Shown in pieces: positions 25,920 through 34,458 of a stretch of 64,000 nt of DNA. The DNA comes from Arthrobacter sp. AQ5-06 (lineage in GTDB: Bacteria > Actinomycetota > Actinomycetes > Actinomycetales > Micrococcaceae), in contig NZ_QMKP01000003.1 of assembly GCF_003287955.1 (NCBI RefSeq), positions 1 to 64,000 on the forward strand, given 5' to 3'. A program made the position numbers and the translations under genes. Below the pieces are notes generated by a model. That model did not search any database, was not told the DNA's origin, and saw only the letters and a list, made by a program, of their open reading frames with translations. Each line of letters opens with the position of its first letter. The first letter of the stretch is position 1.

Positions 25920-25984
25920 AGGCCTTGCATGCGGCGGTTTGCCCGCATAGCATGGTGGCAACACAGTGACGTGGACGGGAGCCC

Positions 25985-27889
25985 ATGATGGTCAGCGGAA
26001 ATTACCGGAAAGCATATTCGCGCAGCATCGAACAGAAGGACGCCTTCTGGCTCGAGGCCGCAGGCGGCGTGACCTGGTCCAGGACGCCGGAAACCGCGCT
26101 TGATGGATCAGCCGCCCCGCTGTTTCACTGGTTTCCCGACGGCATACTCAACACGAGCTACAACGCCCTGGACCGCCACGTTGAGGCCGGACGCGGGGAC
26201 CAGGATGCGCTCATCTACGACTCCGCGATGCTGGGAGTCAAGCGTACGTACAGCTACACAGAACTGACCGACCTCGTGGCACGGTTCGCGGGTGTGCTGC
26301 GCACGCAGGGAGTCCGCAAAGGGGACAGGGTGGTCATCTACATGCCCATGGTTCCCGAGGCCGCCATCGCGATGCTGGCGACGGCCCGGCTCGGGGCCGT
26401 GCATTCGGTGGTCTTCGGCGGATTCGCGCCCAAGGAACTTGCCGCCCGCATCAAGGATGCCAGTCCGTCCGCGATCGTCACGGCGTCCGGCGGGATTGAG
26501 CCCTCACGCCGGGTGGAGTATCTTCCGGCGGTTGCCGAAGCGCTCGAACTCGCAGGCGCAGGGCAGACGCCTGTCATTGTCAAGGACCGGGAAGGCTTTA
26601 TGCATGCAGCATCCGAGCACCCGGACTGGCTGGACTGGGAAACGTGCATGGCCGCCGCCGCCCCGGCTGCAGCAGTGGATGTCGCAGCAACCGACCCCCT
26701 CTACATCCTCTACACCTCGGGCACTACCGGCACGCCCAAGGGCGTGGTGCGGGACAACGGTGGCCATGCAGTCGCGCTCAGCTGGACCATGGCAAACATA
26801 TACGACGTCGGTCCGGGTGACGTGATGTGGACGGCGTCCGACGTCGGCTGGGTGGTGGGCCATTCCTACATTGTTTATGGCCCGCTGCTGGCCGGAGCCA
26901 CCACCGTCCTCTACGAGGGCAAACCCGTGGGTACGCCTGATGCGGGAGCATTCTGGCGCGTGGTGCAGGACCACAAGGTCAACGTCTTGTTCACGGCGCC
27001 CACCGCCCTGCGCGCGATCCGCAAGGCCGACCCCCAAGCTGCGGAACTGGCCAAGTACGACATCGCCACCCTGCGCACGCTGTTTGCCGCCGGCGAGCGG
27101 CTGGACACGGACACCTACCGCTGGGCGGGTGAGGTACTGGGTGTTCCGGTGGTGGACCACTGGTGGCAGACCGAAACCGGCTGGGCCATCTGCGCCAACC
27201 CGCGCGGGCTGGAGGACCTTCCTTTCAAACCCGGTTCACCTACCGTGCCCATGCCCGGCTTCGAACTGAAGATTGTCGACGGCTCCGGGGCGGCGGTGCA
27301 GCAGGGGGAGGAGGGCAACATTGTCCTGGGGCTTCCGTTGCCTCCCGGTACCCTTACCACCCTGTGGCAGAACGACGACCGCTATGTGTCCTCGTACCTG
27401 GCGGCCTTCGAAGGCAGCTACGCCACAGGCGACAGCGGCTATCGGGATGCCGACGGCTACGTCTTTGTGATGGGCCGGACTGACGACATCATCAACGTGG
27501 CCGGCCATCGGCTGTCCACCGGTGCGATTGAGCAGGTCATCGCCAGCCATCCCGCTGTCGCTGAATGTGCCGTGATCGGAGTGGCGGATCCCCTCAAAGG
27601 TCAGCGCGCCAGCGGCTACGTGGTGCTTAAAGCAGGCGTCACCGCTGAGAAGGACGAGCTGGTCCGCGAGCTGATCGCCCTTGTCAGGAAGGACATCGGG
27701 CCGGTGGCCGACTTCAAGCACGCCACCGTGGTCGAAGCCCTCCCCAAGACCAGGTCAGGGAAGATCCTGCGCAAGACCATGCGGCAAATAGCCGACGGCG
27801 AAGAGTACGTGGTGCCGTCCACGATTGAGGATCCGGACGTTATAGGGCAGTTGGTGGGTGTGCTGCGCCCTGCGGGCGCCGGGGCTTAA
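25985..27889 (+). CDS. prpE: Propionyl-CoA synthetase (acetyl-CoA synthetase family)
   Basis: The protein has 634 residues of the acetate/propionate-CoA ligase group. Visible are YTSGTTGTPKG near residue 241, the DHWWQTETGW motif near 390, YATGDSGYRD near 477 and the C-terminal acetylatable lysine in TRSGKILRKTMRQIADG near 600. NYRKAYSRSIEQKDAFW at the N terminus is typical of PrpE. It makes propionyl-CoA for the methylcitrate cycle encoded divergently. GGACGGGAG precedes the tandem ATG ATG; the second ATG (25988) is equally possible. Confidence 0.92.
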   Translation: MMVSGNYRKAYSRSIEQKDAFWLEAAGGVTWSRTPETALDGSAAPLFHWFPDGILNTSYNALDRHVEAGRGDQDALIYDSAMLGVKRTYSYTELTDLVARFAGVLRTQGVRKGDRVVIYMPMVPEAAIAMLATARLGAVHSVVFGGFAPKELAARIKDASPSAIVTASGGIEPSRRVEYLPAVAEALELAGAGQTPVIVKDREGFMHAASEHPDWLDWETCMAAAAPAAAVDVAATDPLYILYTSGTTGTPKGVVRDNGGHAVALSWTMANIYDVGPGDVMWTASDVGWVVGHSYIVYGPLLAGATTVLYEGKPVGTPDAGAFWRVVQDHKVNVLFTAPTALRAIRKADPQAAELAKYDIATLRTLFAAGERLDTDTYRWAGEVLGVPVVDHWWQTETGWAICANPRGLEDLPFKPGSPTVPMPGFELKIVDGSGAAVQQGEEGNIVLGLPLPPGTLTTLWQNDDRYVSSYLAAFEGSYATGDSGYRDADGYVFVMGRTDDIINVAGHRLSTGAIEQVIASHPAVAECAVIGVADPLKGQRASGYVVLKAGVTAEKDELVRELIALVRKDIGPVADFKHATVVEALPKTRSGKILRKTMRQIADGEEYVVPSTIEDPDVIGQLVGVLRPAGAGA

Positions 27890-27904
27890 GTCGACCCAAC
27901 ATGA

Positions 27905-28618
27905 CTAGGGCCGCTTCCAGCCGTATTCGTTCTCCGGTCGGCCGGGCGTGCCGTAGCGGGGCGCGCGGGAAACGCGGCCGGCGTCGGCAAGGTATTCGAG
28001 ATAGCGGCGCGCGGTCACGCGGGACATTCCAAGAGCGGCCATGACCTCCGTGGCCGAAACAGACCCCGAATGCTGTTTCAGGTAGTCCCGGACTGAGTCC
28101 AGCGTGGAGGCGGACAGGCCTTTCGGGAGTGGCAATTCCGACGGCGCCCGGAGGCTTGCGAAGGCCTGGTCCACCTCGCTCTGGGAAGCCCCGGCCCTGC
28201 CGGCACCGGACTCCGGGGAGGCCAGCTGCTGCCGGAACAACCGGTAGCTGGAGAGTTTGTCCTCGAACGTGGCAAAGGTGAAGGGCTTGATCAGGTACTG
28301 AACCACGCCGATGGCTACGGCGCTCCGGACGATCGCCACTTCCCGCACGGCAGTGATGGCAATGATGTCCGCCAGGATTCCTGCAGCACGCATCCGCCGG
28401 GCAATGTCCAGGCCATGCAGGTCCGGCAGGTTCATGTCGAGCAGGACCAGTTCCACCGGCTCGCCGGCCGCCGCGAGCTCCCCCAGCAGCCTGAGCGCGG
28501 ACTGGCCGTCAGGAGCCGTCCCCGCCAGCATAAATCCTGCCATCCTGCCCACGTAGGCCGCGTGCGCGGCCGACGCCACCGGCTCGTCCTCCACCACGAG
28601 GACGCGGATATCGCTCAC
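27905..28618 (-). CDS. Response regulator, CitB/DcuR-like
   Basis: The protein has 237 residues. The receiver domain has the acidic pair in VVEDEPVA, the phospho-acceptor Asp in LLDMNLPD near residue 61 and Lys in YLIKPFTF near 111. The C terminus carries a helix-turn-helix (GSVSATEVMAALGMSRVTAR) like those of citrate/C4-dicarboxylate regulators. Its start overlaps the kinase stop by four bases, so the pair is co-translated. It probably controls dctA, transcribed divergently from the pair. It is convergent with prpE, 15 bases apart. Confidence 0.9.
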   Translation of the reverse strand: MSDIRVLVVEDEPVASAAHAAYVGRMAGFMLAGTAPDGQSALRLLGELAAAGEPVELVLLDMNLPDLHGLDIARRMRAAGILADIIAITAVREVAIVRSAVAIGVVQYLIKPFTFATFEDKLSSYRLFRQQLASPESGAGRAGASQSEVDQAFASLRAPSELPLPKGLSASTLDSVRDYLKQHSGSVSATEVMAALGMSRVTARRYLEYLADAGRVSRAPRYGTPGRPENEYGWKRP

Positions 28619-30255
28619 GGGAACTGCTCCTCTTTGTCGGTTCCTGCGGCCATGGCCGGCAGGAAAACATGGAAGCGTGCGCCGTCCGTGCCTGTGATCG
28701 TCATGGTACCGTTCAGGCGCTGCACGGCCTGGCGGACGAGCGCCAGGCCAATCCCGCGTCCGAACGGACCTCCGGCCTTGGTGCTGAAGCCGTGCCGGAA
28801 AATATCCTCCACGGCGGCAGGGTTCACGCCGGAGCCGGAATCCTCCACCGTGATGTCCAGCCCCTCGGCATCGGACTCCACGGTCAGTTCCACCGTCCTG
28901 GGAGCCGCGCCATCGGCGGCGGCGTCGATCGCGTTGTCCAGGAGGTTACCCAGGATGGTGACAAGGTCCTGGACGGCCAGTCCTGCAACGGACGCGGACC
29001 CCTCGGTGAAGAGCGTCAGCTTCACCCCACGCTCATTCGCTTCCGCAGCCTTCCCCATAATCAGGGCGCTGAGGACCGGCTCGTCCACGGAGCTCACCAT
29101 CTCGTCGGTCAACTGCTGGCTCAGTTCGAGATCCTTGGTGGCGAATTCCAGGGCCTCCCGGGTCCGCCCCAGCTCCAGCAGGGAAACCATGGTGTGCAGC
29201 CGGTTGGCGTGCTCGTGGGTCTGGGCGCGGAGGGCGTCGGACAGCGTCCGCATTGTTTCGAGTTCGCTGCCCAGCGATTCGATCTCCGTCCGGTCGCGGA
29301 TGGTGGCCACGGTGCCGAACACCGCAGGGCGGCGGAGGTCGGGGGAGTCTGGCCCGACGGCCGGGCCCTGGTTCACCACCACAATCCGCGGGCCCGTCAG
29401 GTGGATTTCATCGTGGGCGGTGCGGCCGGATTCAAAGAGTTCCTTGAGGCTGGGGGCCAGCGGGAGGTCCGACAGGAAGGGCGGCCGCGACGGATCGTCG
29501 TCCGAATCGCGGGGCTCCAGTCCCAGCAACTCAGCGGCCTGGTCGTTGTACATCACCACCCGGCCCTTCGCGTCGATCAGTATCAACCCCTCACGTACGG
29601 AATGCAGGACCGATTCGTAGTAGGCGAACAGCTGGGCCAGCTGTTCCGGCCCCCACCCCCGGGTGACCCTGCGCAGGTAGCGGCCCAGGAGCCATGAAGC
29701 CAGGGACCCGCCCAGGAGCAGCGCCAGTCCGATGGCCAGCAGTGCGGACAGCCGGCCGGACAGCGCCACGTCCACCGTCCGGACCGTGACGCCGGCAGCG
29801 ACCAGCGCCTTGACGTTCCCGCCCGCATCCATGACCGGAACAATCGTACGCACCGACGGCCCCAGCGTGCCGGCGGTGACCTCGGTGAACACCTCGCCAC
29901 GGAGCGCGGCATCGATCGAGCCGATGTACGGCTTGCCGAGTTCCTCCTCCCGCGGATGCGTCCACCGGGTCCGGTCCGGGGCCATGATGGTGAGGAAGTC
30001 CGCTCCGGATCCGGCCATGACGTCCACGGCGTAGGGCTGGAGCACCGCCGTGGGATCCGTTGTGCCCGCGGCCTGGAGCACCAGGGGATTGGCGGCGACG
30101 GCGGCCGCCACACCGGTCATCCGCCGTCCGGCTTCCTCGTAGGTGCGGTCCCGGGCATCGATGAAGGTGGCAGTGCCCACGATCGCCGTAAAGGCCAGCA
30201 CTATGAGTAAATTCGCAACGAACAGCCTGCGGGCGATACTCCAGCGGTGGATCAT
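28615..30255 (-). CDS. Sensor histidine kinase, CitA/DcuS-like
   Basis: The protein has 546 residues. TM1 (FVANLLIVLAFTAIVGT, ~12-32) and TM2 (LLAIGLALLLGGSLASWLL, ~180-200) flank an extracytoplasmic PAS-like sensor. A cytoplasmic PAS (LILIDAKGRVVMYNDQAAEL) follows, then the H-box RAQTHEHANRLHTM and an ATPase with N-box LLDNAIDAA and G-boxes EDSGSGV and GRGIGLALV. This is the architecture of citrate or C4-dicarboxylate sensors. ATG 30255 is chosen because GGGAGGTG precedes it; an in-frame ATG at 30312 lacks one. The neighbouring dctA suggests succinate, fumarate or malate as ligand. Confidence 0.91.
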   Translation of the reverse strand: MIHRWSIARRLFVANLLIVLAFTAIVGTATFIDARDRTYEEAGRRMTGVAAAVAANPLVLQAAGTTDPTAVLQPYAVDVMAGSGADFLTIMAPDRTRWTHPREEELGKPYIGSIDAALRGEVFTEVTAGTLGPSVRTIVPVMDAGGNVKALVAAGVTVRTVDVALSGRLSALLAIGLALLLGGSLASWLLGRYLRRVTRGWGPEQLAQLFAYYESVLHSVREGLILIDAKGRVVMYNDQAAELLGLEPRDSDDDPSRPPFLSDLPLAPSLKELFESGRTAHDEIHLTGPRIVVVNQGPAVGPDSPDLRRPAVFGTVATIRDRTEIESLGSELETMRTLSDALRAQTHEHANRLHTMVSLLELGRTREALEFATKDLELSQQLTDEMVSSVDEPVLSALIMGKAAEANERGVKLTLFTEGSASVAGLAVQDLVTILGNLLDNAIDAAADGAAPRTVELTVESDAEGLDITVEDSGSGVNPAAVEDIFRHGFSTKAGGPFGRGIGLALVRQAVQRLNGTMTITGTDGARFHVFLPAMAAGTDKEEQFP

Positions 30256-30306
30256 CAAGCACCTCCCATGACCAATATGAACGCAACGGTGAGCTATGTC
30301 ACGGTG

Positions 30307-30322
30307 TACCAAATGATGGATA
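30307..30322. promoter_or_regulatory. Direct repeat TACCAAATNATNNATA, copy 1
   Basis: TACCAAATGATGGATA in the kinase-dctA divergent region. A second copy at 30369-30384 differs at three positions (TACCAAATTATCCATA). The AT-rich shared sequence in a GC-rich region suggests a binding site, plausibly for the adjacent response regulator. Confidence 0.6.
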
Positions 30323-30368
30323 TCACACCGGACTGACGCGATGAGCCCAGAGACTGCGCCGCAGCGTC

Positions 30369-30384
30369 TACCAAATTATCCATA
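30369..30384. promoter_or_regulatory. Direct repeat TACCAAATNATNNATA, copy 2
   Basis: TACCAAATTATCCATA lies 62 bp after copy 1 in the same orientation and runs into the dctA ribosome site (ATAAGGAG). Binding here could block or time dctA translation start or transcription. Confidence 0.58.
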
Positions 30385-30396
30385 AGGAGACACATC

Positions 30397-31740
30397 ATGG
30401 CTTCTCAACGAGGAGAGTCGCTCGGCACCGTGAAGACGCGGCGCAAGGGCCTGGACAAATCCCACTACCTTTACATCGCCGTTATAGCCGCCGTGATCCT
30501 GGGCGCCATCGTCGGTCTGCTGTTCCCGGAGGTCGGCAAATCGCTGAAACCGCTCGGCGACGGCTTCATCAAGCTCATCAAGATGATGATTGCGCCGATA
30601 ATCTTCTGCACCATCGTGCTCGGCATCGGCTCCATCGCCAAGGCGGCCACCGTAGGTAAGGTGGGCGGCCTCGCCCTTGGCTACTTCCTGGTCATGTCCA
30701 CCTTCGCCCTGGCCATCGGCCTGGTGGTGGGCAACCTGATCCACCCCGGTGAAGGTTTGAAGCTGGCGGCGTACGACCCCAATAAGAAGGCCGAAGTAGA
30801 CAGCACCGTTGCCTTCCTCCTGGGTATCATTCCCGGCGACATCCCGGTTCTTCCCACGCTTTTCGCCGCCATCCTGATGGGTTTCGCCTTGCAGAAGATG
30901 GGGCCCCAGGGCGCTCCGGTCCTCAGGGCCATCGGCCACGGCCAGGTACTCGTTTTCCGCATCCTGATCATGATCATGTGGCTCGCACCGGTAGGTGCGT
31001 TCGGTGCGATCGCCGCCGTCGTAGGTGCCACCGGGTTCCAGGCGGTCGTGAGCATGTTCACGCTGATGCTCGCCTTCTACATCACGTGCGCACTGTTCAT
31101 CGTGGTGATTCTCGGCGGGCTGCTCCAGGTGGTGGCCGGTGTCAATATCTTCAAGCTCATGCGGTACCTGGCGCGGGAATACCTGCTCATCTTCTCCACC
31201 TCGTCCTCCGAAGCAGCGCTGCCCCGGTTGATTGCCAAGATGGAACACCTGGGCGTGTCCAAGCCGGTAGTCGGCGTCGCGGTCCCCACGGGATACTCGT
31301 TCAACCTGGACGGCACGGCGATCTACTTGACCATGGCGTCACTGTTCGTTGCCAACGCGATGGGCACCCCGCTCGATCTCGGCGCCCAGGTATCACTGCT
31401 GATCTTCATGATCATCGCTTCCAAGGGCGCAGCCGGCGTGACCGGAGCCGGCCTGGCCACCCTGGCCGCCGGTCTCCAGGCGCATGCTCCCCAGTTGCTG
31501 GGTGGCGTGGGCATGATTGTGGGCATCGACCGCTTTATGTCAGAGGCTCGGGCCCTGACAAACTTCACCGGCAACGCCGTGGCAACCATCCTGATCGGTA
31601 CCTGGGTCAAGGAAATCGACAACAAGCAGGTCGGCGAAGTTCTCTCGGGCCAGGCTCCCTTCGACGAGCAGACCATGATCGCAGGACATGGCGAGCCGTT
31701 GGCCGATTCTGCCGAGGCACCGGCGCTGACTAACGCCTAG
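30397..31740 (+). CDS. dctA: C4-dicarboxylate/H+ symporter DctA
   Basis: The protein has 447 residues of the dicarboxylate/amino acid:cation symporter family with about eight membrane spans and two re-entrant loops. The serine-rich hairpin STSSSEAALPRL near residue 265, the VPTGYSFNLDGTAIYLT signature near 295 and the GIDRFMSEARALTNFTGN segment near 370 are typical of DctA. It imports succinate, fumarate and malate. An ATAAGGAG Shine-Dalgarno lies 8 bases before the ATG. The divergent two-component pair is its likely regulator. Confidence 0.94.
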   Translation: MASQRGESLGTVKTRRKGLDKSHYLYIAVIAAVILGAIVGLLFPEVGKSLKPLGDGFIKLIKMMIAPIIFCTIVLGIGSIAKAATVGKVGGLALGYFLVMSTFALAIGLVVGNLIHPGEGLKLAAYDPNKKAEVDSTVAFLLGIIPGDIPVLPTLFAAILMGFALQKMGPQGAPVLRAIGHGQVLVFRILIMIMWLAPVGAFGAIAAVVGATGFQAVVSMFTLMLAFYITCALFIVVILGGLLQVVAGVNIFKLMRYLAREYLLIFSTSSSEAALPRLIAKMEHLGVSKPVVGVAVPTGYSFNLDGTAIYLTMASLFVANAMGTPLDLGAQVSLLIFMIIASKGAAGVTGAGLATLAAGLQAHAPQLLGGVGMIVGIDRFMSEARALTNFTGNAVATILIGTWVKEIDNKQVGEVLSGQAPFDEQTMIAGHGEPLADSAEAPALTNA

Positions 31741-31772
31741 GGCCGGCCGGCACGGAATCCTGAACGAGCTGC

Positions 31773-31808
31773 GAACCGCCCGCACAGCCCCGGCTGCGTG
31801 GGCGGTTC
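31773..31808 (+). terminator. Hairpin after dctA
   Basis: GAACCGCCC (31773-31781) pairs with GGGCGGTTC (31800-31808), with an inner CAGCC/GGCTG pairing. No T run follows, so it may be a transcript-end structure rather than a classic terminator. Confidence 0.6.
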
Positions 31809-31982
31809 CTGCGTGCGGCAGCCTAACCTTCGACCTCTACTAGAGGGTAAAGGCTCAGAATCCATGCAATGTCAAGTTCCCTCGAATACCGTGTCGGGGC
31901 CTGTAGCCTAGGTTGAAAGCAGGATCGGCGCTGGAGCTCCAGCGGCAGGAAAATCACCGTCATCGAAAGTGTGGATAGATAC

Positions 31983-32882
31983 GTGAGCAGCGAACAGGGT
32001 TCGGCAACTCTGGAAGGCACGGAACTCGATCTGGAAGACGCCGTGATGGGTCCCACCGGGCGCCCCCACCGCGAATTTCCGGAACCCGCCCCGCTGTCGT
32101 CCCACGGTCCCGCGCGCGTGATCGCCATGGTCAACCAAAAGGGCGGCGTTGGTAAGACCACGTCCACCATCAACCTGGCAGCGGCCCTTGCCGAATACGG
32201 CCGCAGGGTGCTGCTGGTTGACTTCGATCCGCAGGGCGCGCTGTCCGCCGGCCTGGGCATCAACCCGCACGAACTGGACCTGACGGTGTACAACGTCCTC
32301 ATGGACCGCAAGGTGGACATCCGCGACGCCATCCACCAGACCGGCGTCGAAAACGTGGACCTGCTGCCGGCCAACATCGACCTCTCCGCCGCAGAAGTGC
32401 AGCTGGTCAATGAAGTAGCCCGTGAGCAGGTCCTGGACAGGGCGCTGAAAAAAGTCGAAGACGATTACGACGTCGTCCTGATTGACTGCCAGCCCTCCCT
32501 GGGTCTGCTGACGGTCAACGCCCTGACCGCCGCCCACGGCGTGATCATCCCGCTGATCTGCGAGTTTTTCGCACTCCGTGCGGTAGCCCTGCTGGTGGAA
32601 ACCATCGACAAGGTCCAGGACAGGCTGAACCCCGGCCTGCAGGTTGATGGTGTCCTGGCCACCATGTACGACGCCCGTACGCTCCACAGCCGCGAAGTCA
32701 TCACCCGCCTGGTGGAAGCCTTCGGAGACAAAGTCTTCGAGACCGTCATCAAACGCTCCATCAAGTTTGCGGACGCCACCGTCGCGGCAGAGCCGATCAC
32801 CAGCTATGCAGGCAGCCACATCGGCGCCGATGCCTACCGCCGCCTGGCCAAAGAGCTGATTTCGCGCGGCGGCGCACCCTAA
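31983..32882 (+). CDS. parA: ParA-family ATPase of the parA-scpA-scpB cluster
   Basis: The protein has 299 residues from GTG 31983 (VSSEQGSATLEG); an in-frame GTG at 31971 is an alternative. The deviant Walker A MVNQKGGVGKTTS lies near residue 53, Walker A' LLVDFDPQGALS near 82 and Walker B VVLIDCQPSLG near 160. The ~45-residue N-terminal extension is typical of this actinobacterial ParA (Rv1708 type), distinct from the origin-proximal ParA. It is 7 bases upstream of scpA and probably takes part in chromosome organisation. Confidence 0.9.
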   Translation: MSSEQGSATLEGTELDLEDAVMGPTGRPHREFPEPAPLSSHGPARVIAMVNQKGGVGKTTSTINLAAALAEYGRRVLLVDFDPQGALSAGLGINPHELDLTVYNVLMDRKVDIRDAIHQTGVENVDLLPANIDLSAAEVQLVNEVAREQVLDRALKKVEDDYDVVLIDCQPSLGLLTVNALTAAHGVIIPLICEFFALRAVALLVETIDKVQDRLNPGLQVDGVLATMYDARTLHSREVITRLVEAFGDKVFETVIKRSIKFADATVAAEPITSYAGSHIGADAYRRLAKELISRGGAP

Positions 32883-32889
32883 CCACGCC

Positions 32890-33702
32890 GTGGCCGAGCC
32901 CAAACCCGGCTTTGAGGTGCGGCTGGCCAACTTCACCGGCCCGTTCGACCTCTTGCTGGGCCTGATCGCCAAGCACCAGCTGGATATTACCGAGGTGGCC
33001 ATTGCCACCGTCACTGACGAGTTCATCAAGTACATCAGGAAGCTCCAGAAGCTCGGCGAGGAATGGGCACTGGATGAAGCCAGTGAATTCCTGGTCATCG
33101 CCGCCACCCTCCTGGACCTCAAGGCGGCGAGGCTCCTGCCCGCCGGTGAAGTCGAGGACGATGAGGACATCGCCCTGCTGGAAGCGCGGGACCTCCTTTT
33201 TGCGAGGCTCCTCCAATACAAGGCGTTCAAACAAGTGGCAGCCCTGATGGCTGGAACCCTGGAACAGGAAGCCAGTCGATTTCCGCGTCAGGTTGCCTTG
33301 GAGGAGCACTTTGCCGCCATGCTCCCGGAACTGGTGTGGAAGCACACGCCAGACCAGTTCGCCCGCCTGGCCGAGTCCGCCCTGAAGCCCAAGACGCCGC
33401 GGCCCACCGAGGTGGGCCTTGCCCACCTGCATGGCAGTGCCGTCAGCGTGAAGGAACAGGCCGAGATCCTGGGGCTCCGGCTTCAGTTAGGGAAGCCCCT
33501 GTCTTTCCGTGCGTTGATCGCCGACGCCGATTCCACCCTCGTGGTGGTGGCCAGGTTCCTGGCATTGCTGGAGATGTTCCGGGACAGGGCAGTCTCCTTC
33601 GACCAGGTGTCGCCCTTGGGCGATCTCACCGTGCACTGGACGGCGGACGGTCCGAACTGGTCAACAGAAAACCTAAGCGAAGAATACGAGGAACTGTCGT
33701 GA
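32890..33702 (+). CDS. scpA: Segregation and condensation protein A
   Basis: The protein has 270 residues from GTG 32890. The N-terminal FEVRLANFTGPFDLLLGLIA and EASEFLVIAATLLDLKAARL helices bind SMC, and a C-terminal winged helix (LGKPLSFRALIADADS...VVVARFLALLEM) is present. As the kleisin it bridges SMC heads with ScpB. Its stop overlaps the scpB start (GTGA). Confidence 0.94.
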   Translation: MAEPKPGFEVRLANFTGPFDLLLGLIAKHQLDITEVAIATVTDEFIKYIRKLQKLGEEWALDEASEFLVIAATLLDLKAARLLPAGEVEDDEDIALLEARDLLFARLLQYKAFKQVAALMAGTLEQEASRFPRQVALEEHFAAMLPELVWKHTPDQFARLAESALKPKTPRPTEVGLAHLHGSAVSVKEQAEILGLRLQLGKPLSFRALIADADSTLVVVARFLALLEMFRDRAVSFDQVSPLGDLTVHWTADGPNWSTENLSEEYEELS

Positions 33703-34349
33703 GCCAAGAACTTCCGGAGCCGGGCGTGGACGTCCGGGATCTTCCCGGCGGTGCCAAGGCAGCACTCGAGGCGGTCCTGATGGTCCTGGACCAACCGGCC
33801 GCCGCTACTGAGCTGGCCGCCGGGCTTAACCTGACGGTTGCCGTCGTCGAGCAGTTACTGGCGGAACTGCAGCGGGAGTATAGCGGCTATACTGTTAAAG
33901 CCCCGGACATGGACGATGCCAGCGATGCTGGTTTCAGCGCCAGCCCCCGGGGTTTTGAATTGCGGAACATCGCCGGTGGCTGGCGGATCTACTCCCGCGC
34001 AGACTTCGCCGAGATCGTCGGACGGTTTGTGCTTGAGGGTCAGACGGCCAGGCTCACGCAGGCGGCTCTGGAAACACTGGCCGTCATCGCGTACCGCCAG
34101 CCTGTCTCCAGGGCCAGGGTGTCTGCAATTCGAGGAGTCAATGTCGATTCTGTCGTACGGACATTGACCCAGCGCGGGCTGATCGAAGATTCTGGGCACG
34201 ATCCTGAGTCGGGAGCCATCCTCTACCGGACTACGTCGTATTTCCTGGAACGGATGGGAATCGGCTCCGTAGCGGAACTGCCTCAGCTCTCACCCCATCT
34301 TCCGGGGCTTGAGGGCATCGCGGAGTTCTACGACGCCGACAGAATGTAG
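33699..34349 (+). CDS. scpB: Segregation and condensation protein B
   Basis: The protein has 216 residues from GTG 33699. It carries two winged helices, with the family signature LTQAALETLAVIAYRQPVSR near residue 118 followed by VSAIRGVNVDSVVRTLTQRG. It dimerises and binds ScpA in the SMC complex. A longer in-frame reading from 33336 lies inside scpA and is rejected. Confidence 0.93.
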   Translation: MSQELPEPGVDVRDLPGGAKAALEAVLMVLDQPAAATELAAGLNLTVAVVEQLLAELQREYSGYTVKAPDMDDASDAGFSASPRGFELRNIAGGWRIYSRADFAEIVGRFVLEGQTARLTQAALETLAVIAYRQPVSRARVSAIRGVNVDSVVRTLTQRGLIEDSGHDPESGAILYRTTSYFLERMGIGSVAELPQLSPHLPGLEGIAEFYDADRM

Positions 34350-34458
34350 GCGGGAATCCCGCGTGCGCACACGAATATTCATAAGGGCAGATAATTTCTG
34401 CATGGCTGGCTAGGGTTGTTCTTGGACAACCAGCCGGCCAAATAACGAAGGACGGGTC

